Below, piece by piece: positions 1-8,177 of a DNA stretch of 64,000 bases (its first letter is position 1; each line of letters begins with the position of its first letter). A program made the translations under genes and the position numbers. This stretch comes from Streptomyces sp. NBC_01465. Lineage in GTDB: Bacteria > Actinomycetota > Actinomycetes > Streptomycetales > Streptomycetaceae. The stretch is taken from positions 5,642,001-5,706,000 of the forward strand of contig NZ_CP109467.1 in NCBI RefSeq assembly GCF_036227325.1. The letters are read 5' to 3'. Under the pieces are notes generated by a model, which ran no database searches, was not told where the DNA came from, and saw only the letters and a program-made list of their open reading frames with translations.

Positions 1-405
1 CTGCTGCTGCCGACCGTGTCCATCGCGCTGGGCACGATCGCCAGTTACAGCCGCTACCAGCGCTCGACCATGCTCGACGTGCTCGGCTCGGACTATCTGC
101 GCACCGCCCAGGCCAAGGGGCTCACCCGGCGCACCGCCCTGCTCCGGCACGGGCTGCGGACGGCGCTCATCCCCATGTCGACGTACTTCAGTTACGGATT
201 CCTCGCCCTGTTCACCGGCGCCACCTTCACCGAGACGATCTTCGGGTGGCACGGCATGGGGGAGTGGTTCGTCTCCTCGATCGGCAAGAACGACGTCAAC
301 TCGGTCGTCGCCGTCAATGTGTTCGCCGCCGTGGTGGTTCTGCTGTCCGGCTTCCTCGCGGACGTACTGCACGCCGCGCTCGACCCGCGTATCCGCCAGG
401 CCTGA
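1..405 (+). CDS. ABC transporter permease, DppB/OppB type (5' truncated)
   Basis: This is the 3' part of an inner-membrane permease for a dipeptide/oligopeptide/nickel-type ABC importer. The open frame runs in from the window edge, so the true start lies upstream. The visible 134 residues hold the binding-protein-dependent transport signature: the YSRYQRSTMLDVL segment and the EAA-like loop around DYLRTAQAKGL, followed by RHGLRTALIP and hydrophobic segments near residues 55-75 and 100-120. It is followed 15 bp later by a DppC-type permease and then a fused ATPase, so it belongs to one transport operon. Substrate cannot be told from sequence; no binding protein gene is in view. Confidence 0.9.
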   Translation: MLLPTVSIALGTIASYSRYQRSTMLDVLGSDYLRTAQAKGLTRRTALLRHGLRTALIPMSTYFSYGFLALFTGATFTETIFGWHGMGEWFVSSIGKNDVNSVVAVNVFAAVVVLLSGFLADVLHAALDPRIRQA

Positions 406-420
406 GGAGTACGACCCGTC

Positions 421-1353
421 ATGACCGCCGTCATAGAGACCGCCGCCGCGGACGCGGCCGGCCAAGGAGCCGAGCCGATACGGCCCGTGGGGCGCGCCGG
501 TGTCGTGCTGCGCCGGTTCGTACGCAATCGGAGCGCCCTCGCCGGGGGTGTCGTACTGGTGCTGCTCTTCGTGCTCGCCTTCGTCGGGCCGCTCGTCAGC
601 CCCTGGGACTACGCGCACATCGACTACAGCGCGCTGCGGGAGCCGCCGAGCGCCGACCACTGGTGGGGCACCAACCGGATCGGGCAGGACGTCTTCGCGC
701 AGACCGTGCGCGGGCTGCAGAAGTCGCTGGTCATCGGGTTGCTGGTGGCGCTCTTCTCGACCGTGCTCGCCTCGCTGGTGGGGGCGTGTGCCGGGTACTT
801 CGGGGGGTGGACCGATCGGGTGCTGATGTTCTTTGTGGACTTGCTGTTGGTCTTTCCGTCGTTCCTGATCATCGCGATCATCTCGCCTCGACTGCGAGGC
901 GGGGGCTGGTTCGCCTTTGTGGCGCTGCTCGCCGTCTTCGGGTGGATGATCACCGCGCGGGTGGTGCGGTCGATGACCCTGTCGCTGAAGGAGCGCGAAT
1001 TCGTGCGCGCGGCGCGGTACATGGGGGTCGGTCCGTTCCGGATCATCTGGCGCCATGTGGTGCCGAACATCGCGTCGTTCCTGATCATCGACGCGACCAT
1101 CGCGGTGGGCGGGGCGGTGATGAGTGAGACGGCGCTTTCCTACTTCGGGTTCGGCGTGCAGGCGCCGGACGTGTCGCTGGGGACGCTGATCGCGTCGACC
1201 ACGGGGGCGGCCGTCACGTACCCGTGGATGTTCTTCTTCGCCGCGGGGCTGCTGATCGTGTTCGTACTCGCTGTGAATCTTGTGGGGGACGGGTTGCGCG
1301 ATGCGATCGATCCGACCTCGCGCACGTTGCGTCGGAAGGGGCGTACCTCATGA
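421..1353 (+). CDS. ABC transporter permease, DppC/OppC type
   Basis: The second permease subunit of the peptide-type ABC importer, 310 residues, normal for DppC. It has a long cytosolic N-terminus, an OppC_N-like first membrane segment (about 37-60), the WWGTNRIGQDVF motif typical of the family (about 81-92) and five further hydrophobic segments. The EAA loop (KEREFVRAARYMG, about 190-202) would contact the ATPase. The ATG at 421 follows the upstream stop by 15 bp. Its stop overlaps the ATPase start as ATGA at 1350-1353, so translation is probably coupled. From about 770 onward, third positions shift from C to G and T. Confidence 0.92.
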   Translation: MTAVIETAAADAAGQGAEPIRPVGRAGVVLRRFVRNRSALAGGVVLVLLFVLAFVGPLVSPWDYAHIDYSALREPPSADHWWGTNRIGQDVFAQTVRGLQKSLVIGLLVALFSTVLASLVGACAGYFGGWTDRVLMFFVDLLLVFPSFLIIAIISPRLRGGGWFAFVALLAVFGWMITARVVRSMTLSLKEREFVRAARYMGVGPFRIIWRHVVPNIASFLIIDATIAVGGAVMSETALSYFGFGVQAPDVSLGTLIASTTGAAVTYPWMFFFAAGLLIVFVLAVNLVGDGLRDAIDPTSRTLRRKGRTS

Positions 1354-3539
1354 CCGCCGTACTGGAAGTCAGCGGCCTGGAGGTCGACTTCGACGGCCGG
1401 CCCGCCGTGCGCGGGGTCAGCTTCTCGCTGGAGCGGGGCGAAGTGCTCGGCCTGGTGGGGGAGTCGGGGTCGGGGAAGTCGGCCACTGCGCTCGCCGTGC
1501 TGGGGCTTCTGCCGGGGAACGCGGCGGTGCGGGGATCGGTGCGGCTGGGTGGTGAGGAGCTGGTCGGGGCGTCGGACGCGGCGCTGTCGAAGGTGCGGGG
1601 CAGCCGGATCGCGATGGTTTTTCAGGACCCGCTGTCGGCCTTCACTCCGGTGTACCGGATCGGGGACCAGATCGCGGAGGCGGTGCGCGCACATCAGGAC
1701 GTCTCGCGGGAGAAGGCGCGGGCGCGGGCCGTGGAGCTGCTGGATCTGGTGGGGATTCCGGAGCCGGGGGTGCGGGCGCAGTCGTTTCCGCACGAGTTCT
1801 CCGGGGGGATGCGGCAGCGGGCGATGATCGCGATGGCTATGGCGAACGATCCCGATGTGATTCTGGCTGACGAGCCGACCACGGCGCTGGATGTGACGAT
1901 TCAGGCGCAGGTGCTTGATGTCCTGCGGACGGCTCAGCGGGAGACGGGGGCTGCGTTGGTGCTTGTCTCGCATGACCTGGGGGTTATTGCGGGGACTGCG
2001 GACCGGGTCGCGGTGATGTATGCGGGGCGGGTGGTGGAGACGGCGGGGGTGCGGGAGTTGTTTGCGCGGCCTGTGATGCCGTACACGATGGGGCTTGTTG
2101 GGGCTGTACCCCGGGTGGACTCGGCGAGTTCGGTGCTCGTGCCGATTCCCGGGAGTCCGCCCGGGGCGGGGGAGGTCGGGGGCGGGTGCCCGTTTGCGGA
2201 CCGGTGTCCGTTGGTGGAGGAACGGTGCCGGGGTGCGGAGCCGGAGCTGCGAGCGGTCCCCACGCTGTGCCCACCCGTTCCGCCCTGCGGAACGATTGCC
2301 CACAACGTGGGGGCGGGGGGCGACGAGGCGACTGCCCACAACGTGGGGGCGCGAGTCGACGAGGAGGCGCCTGGTCGCAGCGTGGGCGAGTGCGGGACGG
2401 CAGGGCAGCATTTGGCTGCCTGCTTGCGGGTCGGGGAAGTTGTTGAGCGGGGGATGGGGGTGCTTGATGTGTTTCCTGTGCCCGTTGTTCCCGAGGTTTC
2501 TCAACAGGGGCCCGGTGACGCCGTGTTGACCGTGCGGGGGCTCGTCAAGACCTTTCCCGTGTTGAAGGGCGCTGCCTTCAAGCGGCGCGTCGGGACCGTT
2601 CATGCCGTCGACGGTGTCGACCTCGACATTCGGCGTGGGGAGACCCTCGCCCTCGTCGGCGAATCCGGGTCCGGGAAGTCCACCACCCTCTTCGAGCTCC
2701 TTAACCTGGCCCGCCCCGAGGGCGGCACCGTCGAGCTCTTCGGGCAGTCGCTCGACTCGCTCGGCAAGGCCGGGCGCAAGGCGCTCCGCGGGCAGGTCCA
2801 GATCGTCTTCCAGGACCCCATGGCGAGCCTGGATCCGCGTATGACGGTCGGCGACATCGTCGCCGAGCCGCTGCGGGCGCAGGGCGTCGACCGTACGGCC
2901 GCCGCCCGTCGCGTTCCCGGGCTGCTGGAGCAGGTCGGGCTGGACGCCGCCCACGCCGACCGGTTCCCGCACGAGTTCTCCGGGGGCCAGCGTCAGCGCA
3001 TCGGGATCGCGCGCGCCCTTTCCGTCGAGCCGCAGCTGCTGGTGCTCGACGAACCCGTCTCCGCGCTCGACGTCTCCGTACAGGCCGGTGTGCTCAATCT
3101 GCTGCAGCGCCTCAAGGCCGAGCTCGGGCTCGCGTATCTCTTCGTCTCGCACGACCTGTCCGTCGTACGGCACATCGCGGACCGCGTCAGCGTCGTCTAT
3201 CTCGGGCGTACGGTCGAGGCCGGAGCGGTCGACGCGGTCTTCGAGCGGCCCCAACACCCGTACACCCAGGCCCTGTTGTCAGCCGTACCGCTTCTCGACC
3301 CGGACCTGGAGCGCGAGCGGCAGCGCACCAGGATCCTGCTGGCGGGCGACCCGCCGAGCCCCACCCGCCGGTACGAGGGCTGCCGGTTCAGGGGACGCTG
3401 CCCGGTGTTCGCGGAACTCGGCGAGGAGGAGCGCGAGCGGTGTGCGAGTGAAGTGCCGCTGCCCGTGGAGCGCGGGGCCGACCATGTGGCGGCCTGTCAC
3501 TTCGTCAGTGTGCCGAGCCCGACAGCTGCAGCCCGATGA
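1350..3539 (+). CDS. Fused double ATPase (DppD-DppF) of peptide-type ABC importer
   Basis: A 729-residue protein carrying both ATPase subunits that usually are separate. Domain 1 (about 1-300) has Walker A GESGSGKS at 37-44, signature FSGGMRQR and Walker B VILADEPTTALD. Domain 2 (about 392-729) has Walker A at 437-444, signature FSGGQRQR and LLVLDEPVSALD. Each ends in a Cys-rich oligopeptide-transporter C-terminal region (CPFADRCPLVEERC; CRFRGRCPVF). The ATG at 1350 overlaps the permease stop; an in-frame upstream ATG at 1224 lies inside the permease and is rejected. The first Cys-rich tail is interrupted at about residues 305-341 by sequence encoded by palindromic and tandem repeats (2264-2351). 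The 3' end overlaps the convergent SMR gene by 35 bp. Confidence 0.92.
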   Translation: MTAVLEVSGLEVDFDGRPAVRGVSFSLERGEVLGLVGESGSGKSATALAVLGLLPGNAAVRGSVRLGGEELVGASDAALSKVRGSRIAMVFQDPLSAFTPVYRIGDQIAEAVRAHQDVSREKARARAVELLDLVGIPEPGVRAQSFPHEFSGGMRQRAMIAMAMANDPDVILADEPTTALDVTIQAQVLDVLRTAQRETGAALVLVSHDLGVIAGTADRVAVMYAGRVVETAGVRELFARPVMPYTMGLVGAVPRVDSASSVLVPIPGSPPGAGEVGGGCPFADRCPLVEERCRGAEPELRAVPTLCPPVPPCGTIAHNVGAGGDEATAHNVGARVDEEAPGRSVGECGTAGQHLAACLRVGEVVERGMGVLDVFPVPVVPEVSQQGPGDAVLTVRGLVKTFPVLKGAAFKRRVGTVHAVDGVDLDIRRGETLALVGESGSGKSTTLFELLNLARPEGGTVELFGQSLDSLGKAGRKALRGQVQIVFQDPMASLDPRMTVGDIVAEPLRAQGVDRTAAARRVPGLLEQVGLDAAHADRFPHEFSGGQRQRIGIARALSVEPQLLVLDEPVSALDVSVQAGVLNLLQRLKAELGLAYLFVSHDLSVVRHIADRVSVVYLGRTVEAGAVDAVFERPQHPYTQALLSAVPLLDPDLERERQRTRILLAGDPPSPTRRYEGCRFRGRCPVFAELGEEERERCASEVPLPVERGADHVAACHFVSVPSPTAAAR
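2264..2304 (+). repeat. 41-bp palindromic element inside the fused ATPase gene
   Basis: Identical base for base to 11542-11582, the end of the first HD-domain gene. Its core is an inverted repeat, GTTCCGC-CCT-GCGGAAC. Here it is read in frame as part of a linker (ending PCGTIAH); in the other copy it is read in a different frame. Confidence 0.85.
2297..2351 (+). repeat. In-frame tandem repeat with CCCAC/GTGGG hairpins
   Basis: The 19-mer TGCCCACAACGTGGGGGCG occurs at 2297-2315 and again at 2333-2351. The period is 36 bp, exactly 12 codons, so the encoded AHNVGA motif repeats in frame. Each unit holds CCCAC-AAC-GTGGG. The first unit overlaps the end of the 41-bp palindromic element. Confidence 0.8.
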
Positions 3540-3828
3540 CCCCGACGATCACGAAGGAGATCGAGACGAGTTTGAGGGTCGAGACGACGTCGCCCAGGAA
3601 GATCATTCCGTAGATCGCGGTTCCCGCTGCGCCGATACCCGTCCACACGGCGTACGCGGGACCGACGTCCAGCTTCCGCAGCGCGAGCGTCAGCAGGCCG
3701 AAGCTGCCGAGCGCGAAACAGGCGAAGGCGATCGTGGGCCAGAGCCGGGAGAACCCGTGCGAGAGCTTGAGGCAGACGGCGAAACCCGTCTCCAGGAGTC
3801 CTGCGACCACGACCAGCAGCCACGGCAT
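3505..3828 (-). CDS. SMR-family small exporter, SugE/Gdx-like
   Basis: A 107-residue protein with four membrane helices, the standard size of small multidrug resistance proteins. The N-terminal Glu of the first helix is present (AGLLETGFAVCLK), followed by HGFSRLWP and AYAVWTGIGAAGTAIYG. These match the SugE/Gdx branch, whose characterised members export guanidinium, better than the EmrE/QacE branch. The C-terminus overlaps the convergent ATPase gene by 35 bp. It lies 99 bp downstream of rsgA on the same strand. I looked for a guanidine riboswitch in the 3829-3927 leader and could not recognise one. Function as guanidinium exporter is inference. Confidence 0.85.
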   Translation of the reverse strand: MPWLLVVVAGLLETGFAVCLKLSHGFSRLWPTIAFACFALGSFGLLTLALRKLDVGPAYAVWTGIGAAGTAIYGMIFLGDVVSTLKLVSISFVIVGVIGLQLSGSAH

Positions 3829-3927
3829 GTTGGTTCCTCCGCCTTCGACCTCGCATCGGTGACTGCTTCGTCATCAGTTGGTGCGATTATGCATTTACCT
3901 ACGGCGGTGGGCCGGTAAACGCGGTGA

Positions 3928-4938
3928 TCAGTCGCCCTCGCGTCGCTCCCGTGTGGCGAGCAGCCGGCGCAGCGAGTACAGCCGGGCCGGATCCGCATGG
4001 CCCTCCTCCACCCAGGCGTCCAGCGCGCAGTCCGGTTCGTCGTGGCTGCAGGCGCGCGGGCACTCCTCCGTTCCCGGTACGAGGTCGGGGAAGGCCAGGA
4101 TCACGCGCGACGGGTCCACATGGTGCAGACCGAAGGAGCGCACGCCCGGGGTGTCGATCACCCAGCCGCGTGCGTCCGGCAGGGGGAGCGCAAGGGCCGA
4201 GGTGGTGGTGTGGCGGCCGCGTCCGGTGACGGCGTTGACGTGTCCTGTCGTACGCCGGCGGTCCTCCGGCACGAGCGCGTTGACCAGGGTCGTCTTGCCG
4301 ACGCCCGAGTGGCCGACGAAGGCGGTGACCTTGTCGTTGAGGAAGTCCCGTACGCGGTCGGCGGCCTCGCCCTTCGCCAGCTCGTCGCGGCTCGTGACGA
4401 CGTAGGGGATGTCGAGCGCGCCGTACGACTCGAGGAGCGTCTCGGCGGAGGCCAGGTCCGACTTGGTCAGGACGAGGAGGGGCGAGAGCCCGCCGTCGTA
4501 CGCCGCGACCAGACAGCGGTCGATCATGCGCGGGCGCGGTTCGGGGTCGGCGAGCGCGGTGACGATGGCGAGCTGGTCGGCGTTGGCGACGACCACGCGC
4601 TCGTACGGGTCGTCGTCGTCGGCCGTACGGCGCAGGACCGAGGTCCGGGGCTGGATGCGGACGATGCGCGCCAGGGTGTCCTTGGCGCCGGAGAGGTCGC
4701 CGACCACCATGACCTGGTCGCCCACCACGGCGGCCTTGCGGCCCAGTTCACGGGATTTCATCGCCATGACCGGGCGGTCGTCGATGAGGACGGTGAGCCT
4801 GCCCCGGTCCACGGTCAGGACCATGCCCTCGGCGGCGTCCTCGTGCTTGGGGCGGATGTTGGTGCGGGGGCGGTTGCCCTTGGGGTTCGGGCGGACGCGG
4901 ATGTCGTCCTCGTCGGGGTTCTTGCCGTAGCGGCGCAT
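3928..4938 (-). CDS. rsgA: Ribosome small-subunit-dependent GTPase A
   Basis: A 336-residue circularly permuted GTPase that acts in 30S subunit maturation. An OB-fold region (about 35-110) precedes the G domain, in which motifs come in permuted order: G4 TKSD at 158-161, then G1 GHSGVGKT at 209-216, then G3 DTPG at 262-265. The C-terminal zinc-binding region has C293, C297, H299 and C304. The N-terminal extension is basic. It starts 4 bp after the aroA stop on the same strand, so the two are probably cotranscribed, a pairing also known in mycobacteria (Rv3227-Rv3228). Confidence 0.95.
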   Translation of the reverse strand: MRRYGKNPDEDDIRVRPNPKGNRPRTNIRPKHEDAAEGMVLTVDRGRLTVLIDDRPVMAMKSRELGRKAAVVGDQVMVVGDLSGAKDTLARIVRIQPRTSVLRRTADDDDPYERVVVANADQLAIVTALADPEPRPRMIDRCLVAAYDGGLSPLLVLTKSDLASAETLLESYGALDIPYVVTSRDELAKGEAADRVRDFLNDKVTAFVGHSGVGKTTLVNALVPEDRRRTTGHVNAVTGRGRHTTTSALALPLPDARGWVIDTPGVRSFGLHHVDPSRVILAFPDLVPGTEECPRACSHDEPDCALDAWVEEGHADPARLYSLRRLLATRERREGD

Positions 4939-4942
4939 CGCG

Positions 4943-6259
4943 TCAGGCCCCGAGCATTTCGGTCCACATCTTCGGGAAGTCGGGGAGGGTTTTCGCGGTC
5001 GTGCCCACGTTCTCGATCTGCACGCCCTCGACCGCGAGGCCGATGATCGAGCCCGCCGTCGCCATCCGGTGGTCGTCGTACGTGTGGAACGTGCCGCCGT
5101 GCAGGGCGCGCGGCTTGATGTGCAGGCCGTCGGCGGTCTCCGTGACGTCGCCGCCGAGCTCGTTGATCTCCTTGGTGAGCGCGGCCAGGCGGTCCGTCTC
5201 GTGCAGGCGCAGGTGCGCGACGCCGCGCAGCGTCGAGGGGGAGTCGGCGAGGGCGGCGACGGCCGCGATGCCGGGGGTCAGCTCGCCGACCTCGCTCAGG
5301 TCGACGTCGATGCCGTGGATGGTGCCCGTGCCGGTGAAGGTCAGGCCCTGGGCGGTGAGCTCGCAGGAGCCGCCCATCTCCGTGAAGATCTCGCGGAGCG
5401 CGTCGCCGGGCTGCGTGGTGCGGGACGGCCAGTCGGGGATCGTGACGCGGCCGCCGGTGACCAGGGCCGCGGCCAGGAACGGCTGGGCGTTGGAGAGGTC
5501 GGGCTCGACGGTCAGATCGCGGCCGAGGAGGGCGGAGGGGGAGACCCGCCAGACGTTCGGCTCGCCGCCCGTCTCCGGCTCGTCGACCTGGGCGCCGATG
5601 GAGCGGAGCATGTCGACCGTCATCCGGATGTGCGGGAGGGAGGGCAGGGTCGCGCCCGTGTGACGTACCTCCACCCCCTGGTTGAAGCGGGGGGCGGAGA
5701 GGAGCAGCGCGGAGACGAACTGGGAGGACGACGAGGCGTCGATCTCGACCGGTCCGCCGTCCAGGGCGCCGCCGCCGTGGACCGTGAGGGGGAGCGCGCC
5801 GCGGCCGTCGTCGTCGATCCGGGCGCCGAGGGTGCGGAGCGCGTCGATGACACCGGTCAGGGGGCGCTCGTACGAACGGGGGTCGCCGTCGAAGCGGACC
5901 GGGCCGTCGGCCAGGGCGGCGACGGGGGGCAGGAAGCGCATGACCGTACCGGCGTTGCCGACGTCGATCGTGGCCGGGCCGCGCAGGCCCGCCGGGATGA
6001 CGCGCCAGGCCTCGCCGGAACCGTCGGGGCCGACGCCTTCCTCGATGCCGACGCCCATCGCGCGGAGGGCCTCCGCCATGAGGAGCGTGTCCCGGGAGCG
6101 CAGCGGGCGGCGGAGCCAGCCGGGCTCGGCGGCGAGTGCGGCGAGGACCAGGCCGCGGTTGGTGACCGACTTCGATCCGGGCACGGTGACCGTCGCGTCG
6201 ACGGCCCCGATGGCATAGGGGGCGGGCCAGAGGGCGGTGTGCACGGAGCTTTCGGTCAT
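4943..6259 (-). CDS. aroA: 3-phosphoshikimate 1-carboxyvinyltransferase (EPSP synthase)
   Basis: A 438-residue enzyme of the shikimate pathway, transferring enolpyruvate from PEP to shikimate 3-phosphate for aromatic amino acid synthesis. The substrate-binding motif [10 protein letters not shown] is near the N-terminus (about 26-35), [12 protein letters not shown] near 100, and the catalytic DDHRMA segment near the C-terminus. ATG at 6259 ([11 protein letters not shown]) is preferred to a GTG at 6268 because GAGGG lies just upstream of the ATG. It leads the aroA-rsgA pair. The M50 peptidase gene lies 33 bp upstream on the same strand. Confidence 0.95.
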   Translation of the reverse strand: MTESSVHTALWPAPYAIGAVDATVTVPGSKSVTNRGLVLAALAAEPGWLRRPLRSRDTLLMAEALRAMGVGIEEGVGPDGSGEAWRVIPAGLRGPATIDVGNAGTVMRFLPPVAALADGPVRFDGDPRSYERPLTGVIDALRTLGARIDDDGRGALPLTVHGGGALDGGPVEIDASSSSQFVSALLLSAPRFNQGVEVRHTGATLPSLPHIRMTVDMLRSIGAQVDEPETGGEPNVWRVSPSALLGRDLTVEPDLSNAQPFLAAALVTGGRVTIPDWPSRTTQPGDALREIFTEMGGSCELTAQGLTFTGTGTIHGIDVDLSEVGELTPGIAAVAALADSPSTLRGVAHLRLHETDRLAALTKEINELGGDVTETADGLHIKPRALHGGTFHTYDDHRMATAGSIIGLAVEGVQIENVGTTAKTLPDFPKMWTEMLGA

Positions 6260-6292
6260 GACCCTCACTTTACTGGCGGGTCACCGGCTGGG

Positions 6293-6979
6293 TCACAACC
6301 CGAGGAGCCAGCGGCCGCCGCCGAGGAGACAGCAGAGCGACACGACGTGGAAGAGGAGGAGCCAGAGCGTCGCGGGGACGTGGGTGAGGCGGGCGAGCTG
6401 GTCCGCGTCGGAGTCTCCGCTGTTGTGGCGGCGGCGCTTGGCCTGGAGCTCGAAGGCGGGGCGTACACCGCCGATCAGGAGGAACCAGACCGCCGTGTAC
6501 GCGAAGGCTGATTGGACGTCGGGGGTCGTCAGCCAGGAGATCAGGACGAAGGCCGCGCCCGTGACGATCACGGTGAGGGCGCCGTACGCGTTCCGGATCA
6601 TGACCAGCATCGCGATGAGCAGGGCGCTGACCGCCCAGAGGAGCAGCGTGATGTGGTTCGCGGCGAGGAGGGCCGCGCCGCCGAGGCCGAGCAGGGGCGG
6701 GGCGGTGTAGCCGGCGGCCGCGGTCAGGATCATGCCGAGGCCGTGCGGTTTGCCCCGGCTGACGGTGAGGCCGCTGGTGTCGGAGTGCAGCCGGATGCCG
6801 TCGAGGCGGCGGCCGGTCAGCAGGGCGACCAGGCCGTGGCCGCCCTCGTGGGCGATGGTGACGGCGTTGCGCGACAGCCGCCAGAGGCCGTGGGGGACCA
6901 CCGCGGCCAGGGCGATGGCGGCGGTGCCTATGACCAGCCACTGGTCGGGGTCGGGCTGGGTGCCGAAGATGCGATCCAT
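6293..6979 (-). CDS. M50-family integral-membrane metallopeptidase-like protein
   Basis: A 228-residue polytopic membrane protein. The zinc-binding HEGGH motif is at residues 44-48 inside a membrane segment, as in the M50B-like family, and about six further hydrophobic segments follow. A C-terminal SDAD-type second metal ligand motif of classical site-2 proteases is not obvious, so proteolytic activity is uncertain. The ATG at 6979 has GGAG upstream; the longer open frame upstream would run through the divergent SRAP gene and is rejected. It is 33 bp upstream of aroA and 37 bp from the divergent SRAP gene. Confidence 0.85.
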   Translation of the reverse strand: MDRIFGTQPDPDQWLVIGTAAIALAAVVPHGLWRLSRNAVTIAHEGGHGLVALLTGRRLDGIRLHSDTSGLTVSRGKPHGLGMILTAAAGYTAPPLLGLGGAALLAANHITLLLWAVSALLIAMLVMIRNAYGALTVIVTGAAFVLISWLTTPDVQSAFAYTAVWFLLIGGVRPAFELQAKRRRHNSGDSDADQLARLTHVPATLWLLLFHVVSLCCLLGGGRWLLGL

Positions 6980-7016
6980 CTGCGGGGGGCTCCTCGGGGG
7001 TGGCAGGGTGGGACGT

Positions 7017-7832
7017 ATGTGCGGACGGTATGCGTCGAGTCGTAAGGCCGAGGATCTCGCAGGAATCTTTGAGATCGAAAAATGGGATCCGACGGAGGCG
7101 CTGGCTCCTGACTGGAACGTGGCGCCGACGAAGTCGGTGTACGTGGTGTTGGAGCGTCCTGTAAAGGACGCCGAGGATCCTGCTCCGGTTCGGCAGTTGC
7201 GGACGGTGAAGTGGGGGCTGGTGCCGTCCTGGGCGAAGACGCCCGAGGGCGGGGCGCGGATGATCAACGCGCGGGCGGAGACGGTGCACGAGAAGCCGTC
7301 GTTCCGGCGGCCCTTTGTGGCGCGGCGGTGCATTGTTCCCGCGGACGGCTATTACGAGTGGGTGACCGCTGCCGAGGAGCGGGAGCTGGAAGTTGAGGGG
7401 AAGAAGAAGCGGGCGCGGAAGCAGCCGTATTTTGTGACGCCTGCTGATGGGTCCGTGATGGCTTTTGCGGGGCTTTATGAATTTTGGCGGGACCGGACGC
7501 TGCCTGACGATCATGAGCTGGCGTGGTGGGCGACCTGCACGATCGTGACGACCGAGGCGGAGACGACGCCGCTGGCGGGGTACGGGGGGTCTGGGCCTGC
7601 GTCGTTGGCGGAGATTCATCCTCGGATGCCGTTGATGCTGCCGCAGGAGCGGTGGGGGGCTTGGCTCGATCCTTCGTTGACCGATGCGGAGGAGCTGCGG
7701 GGGTTGTTGGTGCCGCCGGGGGGTGGGCTGGTGCGGGCCTATCCGGTCGCGACGGCTGTGAGCAATGTCCGTAACAACGGGGCTGAGCTGGTGAATGAGC
7801 TGGAGGGGCCGGAGGTCGGGACGTTGTTCTGA
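7017..7832 (+). CDS. SRAP-domain protein (YedK/HMCES-like abasic-site shield)
   Basis: A 271-residue SOS response-associated peptidase family protein. Characterised members crosslink to abasic sites in single-stranded DNA through Cys2. The required residues are visible: MCGRY at the N-terminus (Cys2 exposed after Met removal), N34 in NVAPT, E114 in DGYYEW and H201 in EIHPRMPL. The ATG at 7017 is fixed by the need for Cys at position 2. A Lys/Arg-rich insertion (about 128-136, GKKKRARK) is specific to this copy. Third positions are unusually T-rich between 7370 and 7830 compared with neighbours. It is divergent from the M50 gene. Confidence 0.93.
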   Translation: MCGRYASSRKAEDLAGIFEIEKWDPTEALAPDWNVAPTKSVYVVLERPVKDAEDPAPVRQLRTVKWGLVPSWAKTPEGGARMINARAETVHEKPSFRRPFVARRCIVPADGYYEWVTAAEERELEVEGKKKRARKQPYFVTPADGSVMAFAGLYEFWRDRTLPDDHELAWWATCTIVTTEAETTPLAGYGGSGPASLAEIHPRMPLMLPQERWGAWLDPSLTDAEELRGLLVPPGGGLVRAYPVATAVSNVRNNGAELVNELEGPEVGTLF

Positions 7833-7885
7833 GGGTGCGGGTTTGTGTGGGGTGCGCACGGCCTGGCGGCCGCGCGGTGTTACCC

Positions 7886-7906
7886 ACCCGCACCACCCGT
7901 GCGGGT
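7886..7906 (+). terminator. Hairpin downstream of the SRAP gene
   Basis: Stem ACCCGCAC / GTGCGGGT with loop CACCC, 54 bp after the stop. No T-tract follows, as is common in Streptomyces. Confidence 0.5.
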
Positions 7907-7938
7907 AAGAGGGTTGGGTGCGGGTCTTCCTGTGGGGT

Positions 7939-8056
7939 GCTGAGCGCCGTTGGCGGGTGCGGGTTGGTGGCACGGGCCTGACGGCCGTGCGGGGTGGGCG
8001 TGGGGCCGGCTACCGTGCGGGACTGGCGGGGGCTGAGCGCCGTTGGCGGGTGCGGG
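7939..8056 (+). repeat. Direct repeat pair of 25 bp in intergenic DNA
   Basis: GCTGAGCGCCGTTGGCGGGT followed by GCGGG occurs identically at 7939-7963 and 8032-8056. The flanks are also similar (GCACGGGCCTGACGG versus GCACGGGCCTGGCGG), which suggests an old tandem duplication of about 93 bp. Confidence 0.7.
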
Positions 8057-8177
8057 CTGTGCACGGGCCTGGCGGTCGGGCAGGTGCTGCTGGCGGGTGC
8101 GGGGCTTGCCGTCGTGCGGGTTTGGGCGGCGGGTTTGTGTGCCGCCTTCCGGCTTGCGGCTGGGGCTGGGCGGCAGG

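Larger units (their letters stand above)
7833..8177. other. 345-bp gene-free stretch with hairpin and GT-rich repeats
   Basis: No credible gene. It contains a terminator-like hairpin (7886-7906), then G/T-rich DNA with two identical 25-mers (7939-7963 and 8032-8056) 93 bp apart and diverged copies of CACGGGCCTG(A/G)CGG around them. Open frames here have no ribosome site and unlikely composition. Confidence 0.6.

Noticed and set aside
1140..3257. A 705-codon open frame on the minus strand opposite the ATPase gene
   Set aside because: It is a shadow of high-GC coding sequence: no ribosome site, composition rich in His, Pro and Arg, and the plus frame has complete ABC motifs.
3829..3927. Guanidine riboswitch upstream of the SugE-like gene
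   Set aside because: No ACGR loop pair or other recognisable guanidine aptamer in the 99-bp leader.
6270..7973. A 567-codon minus-strand frame spanning the M50 and SRAP genes
   Set aside because: Arg/Pro-rich noise crossing a divergent promoter.
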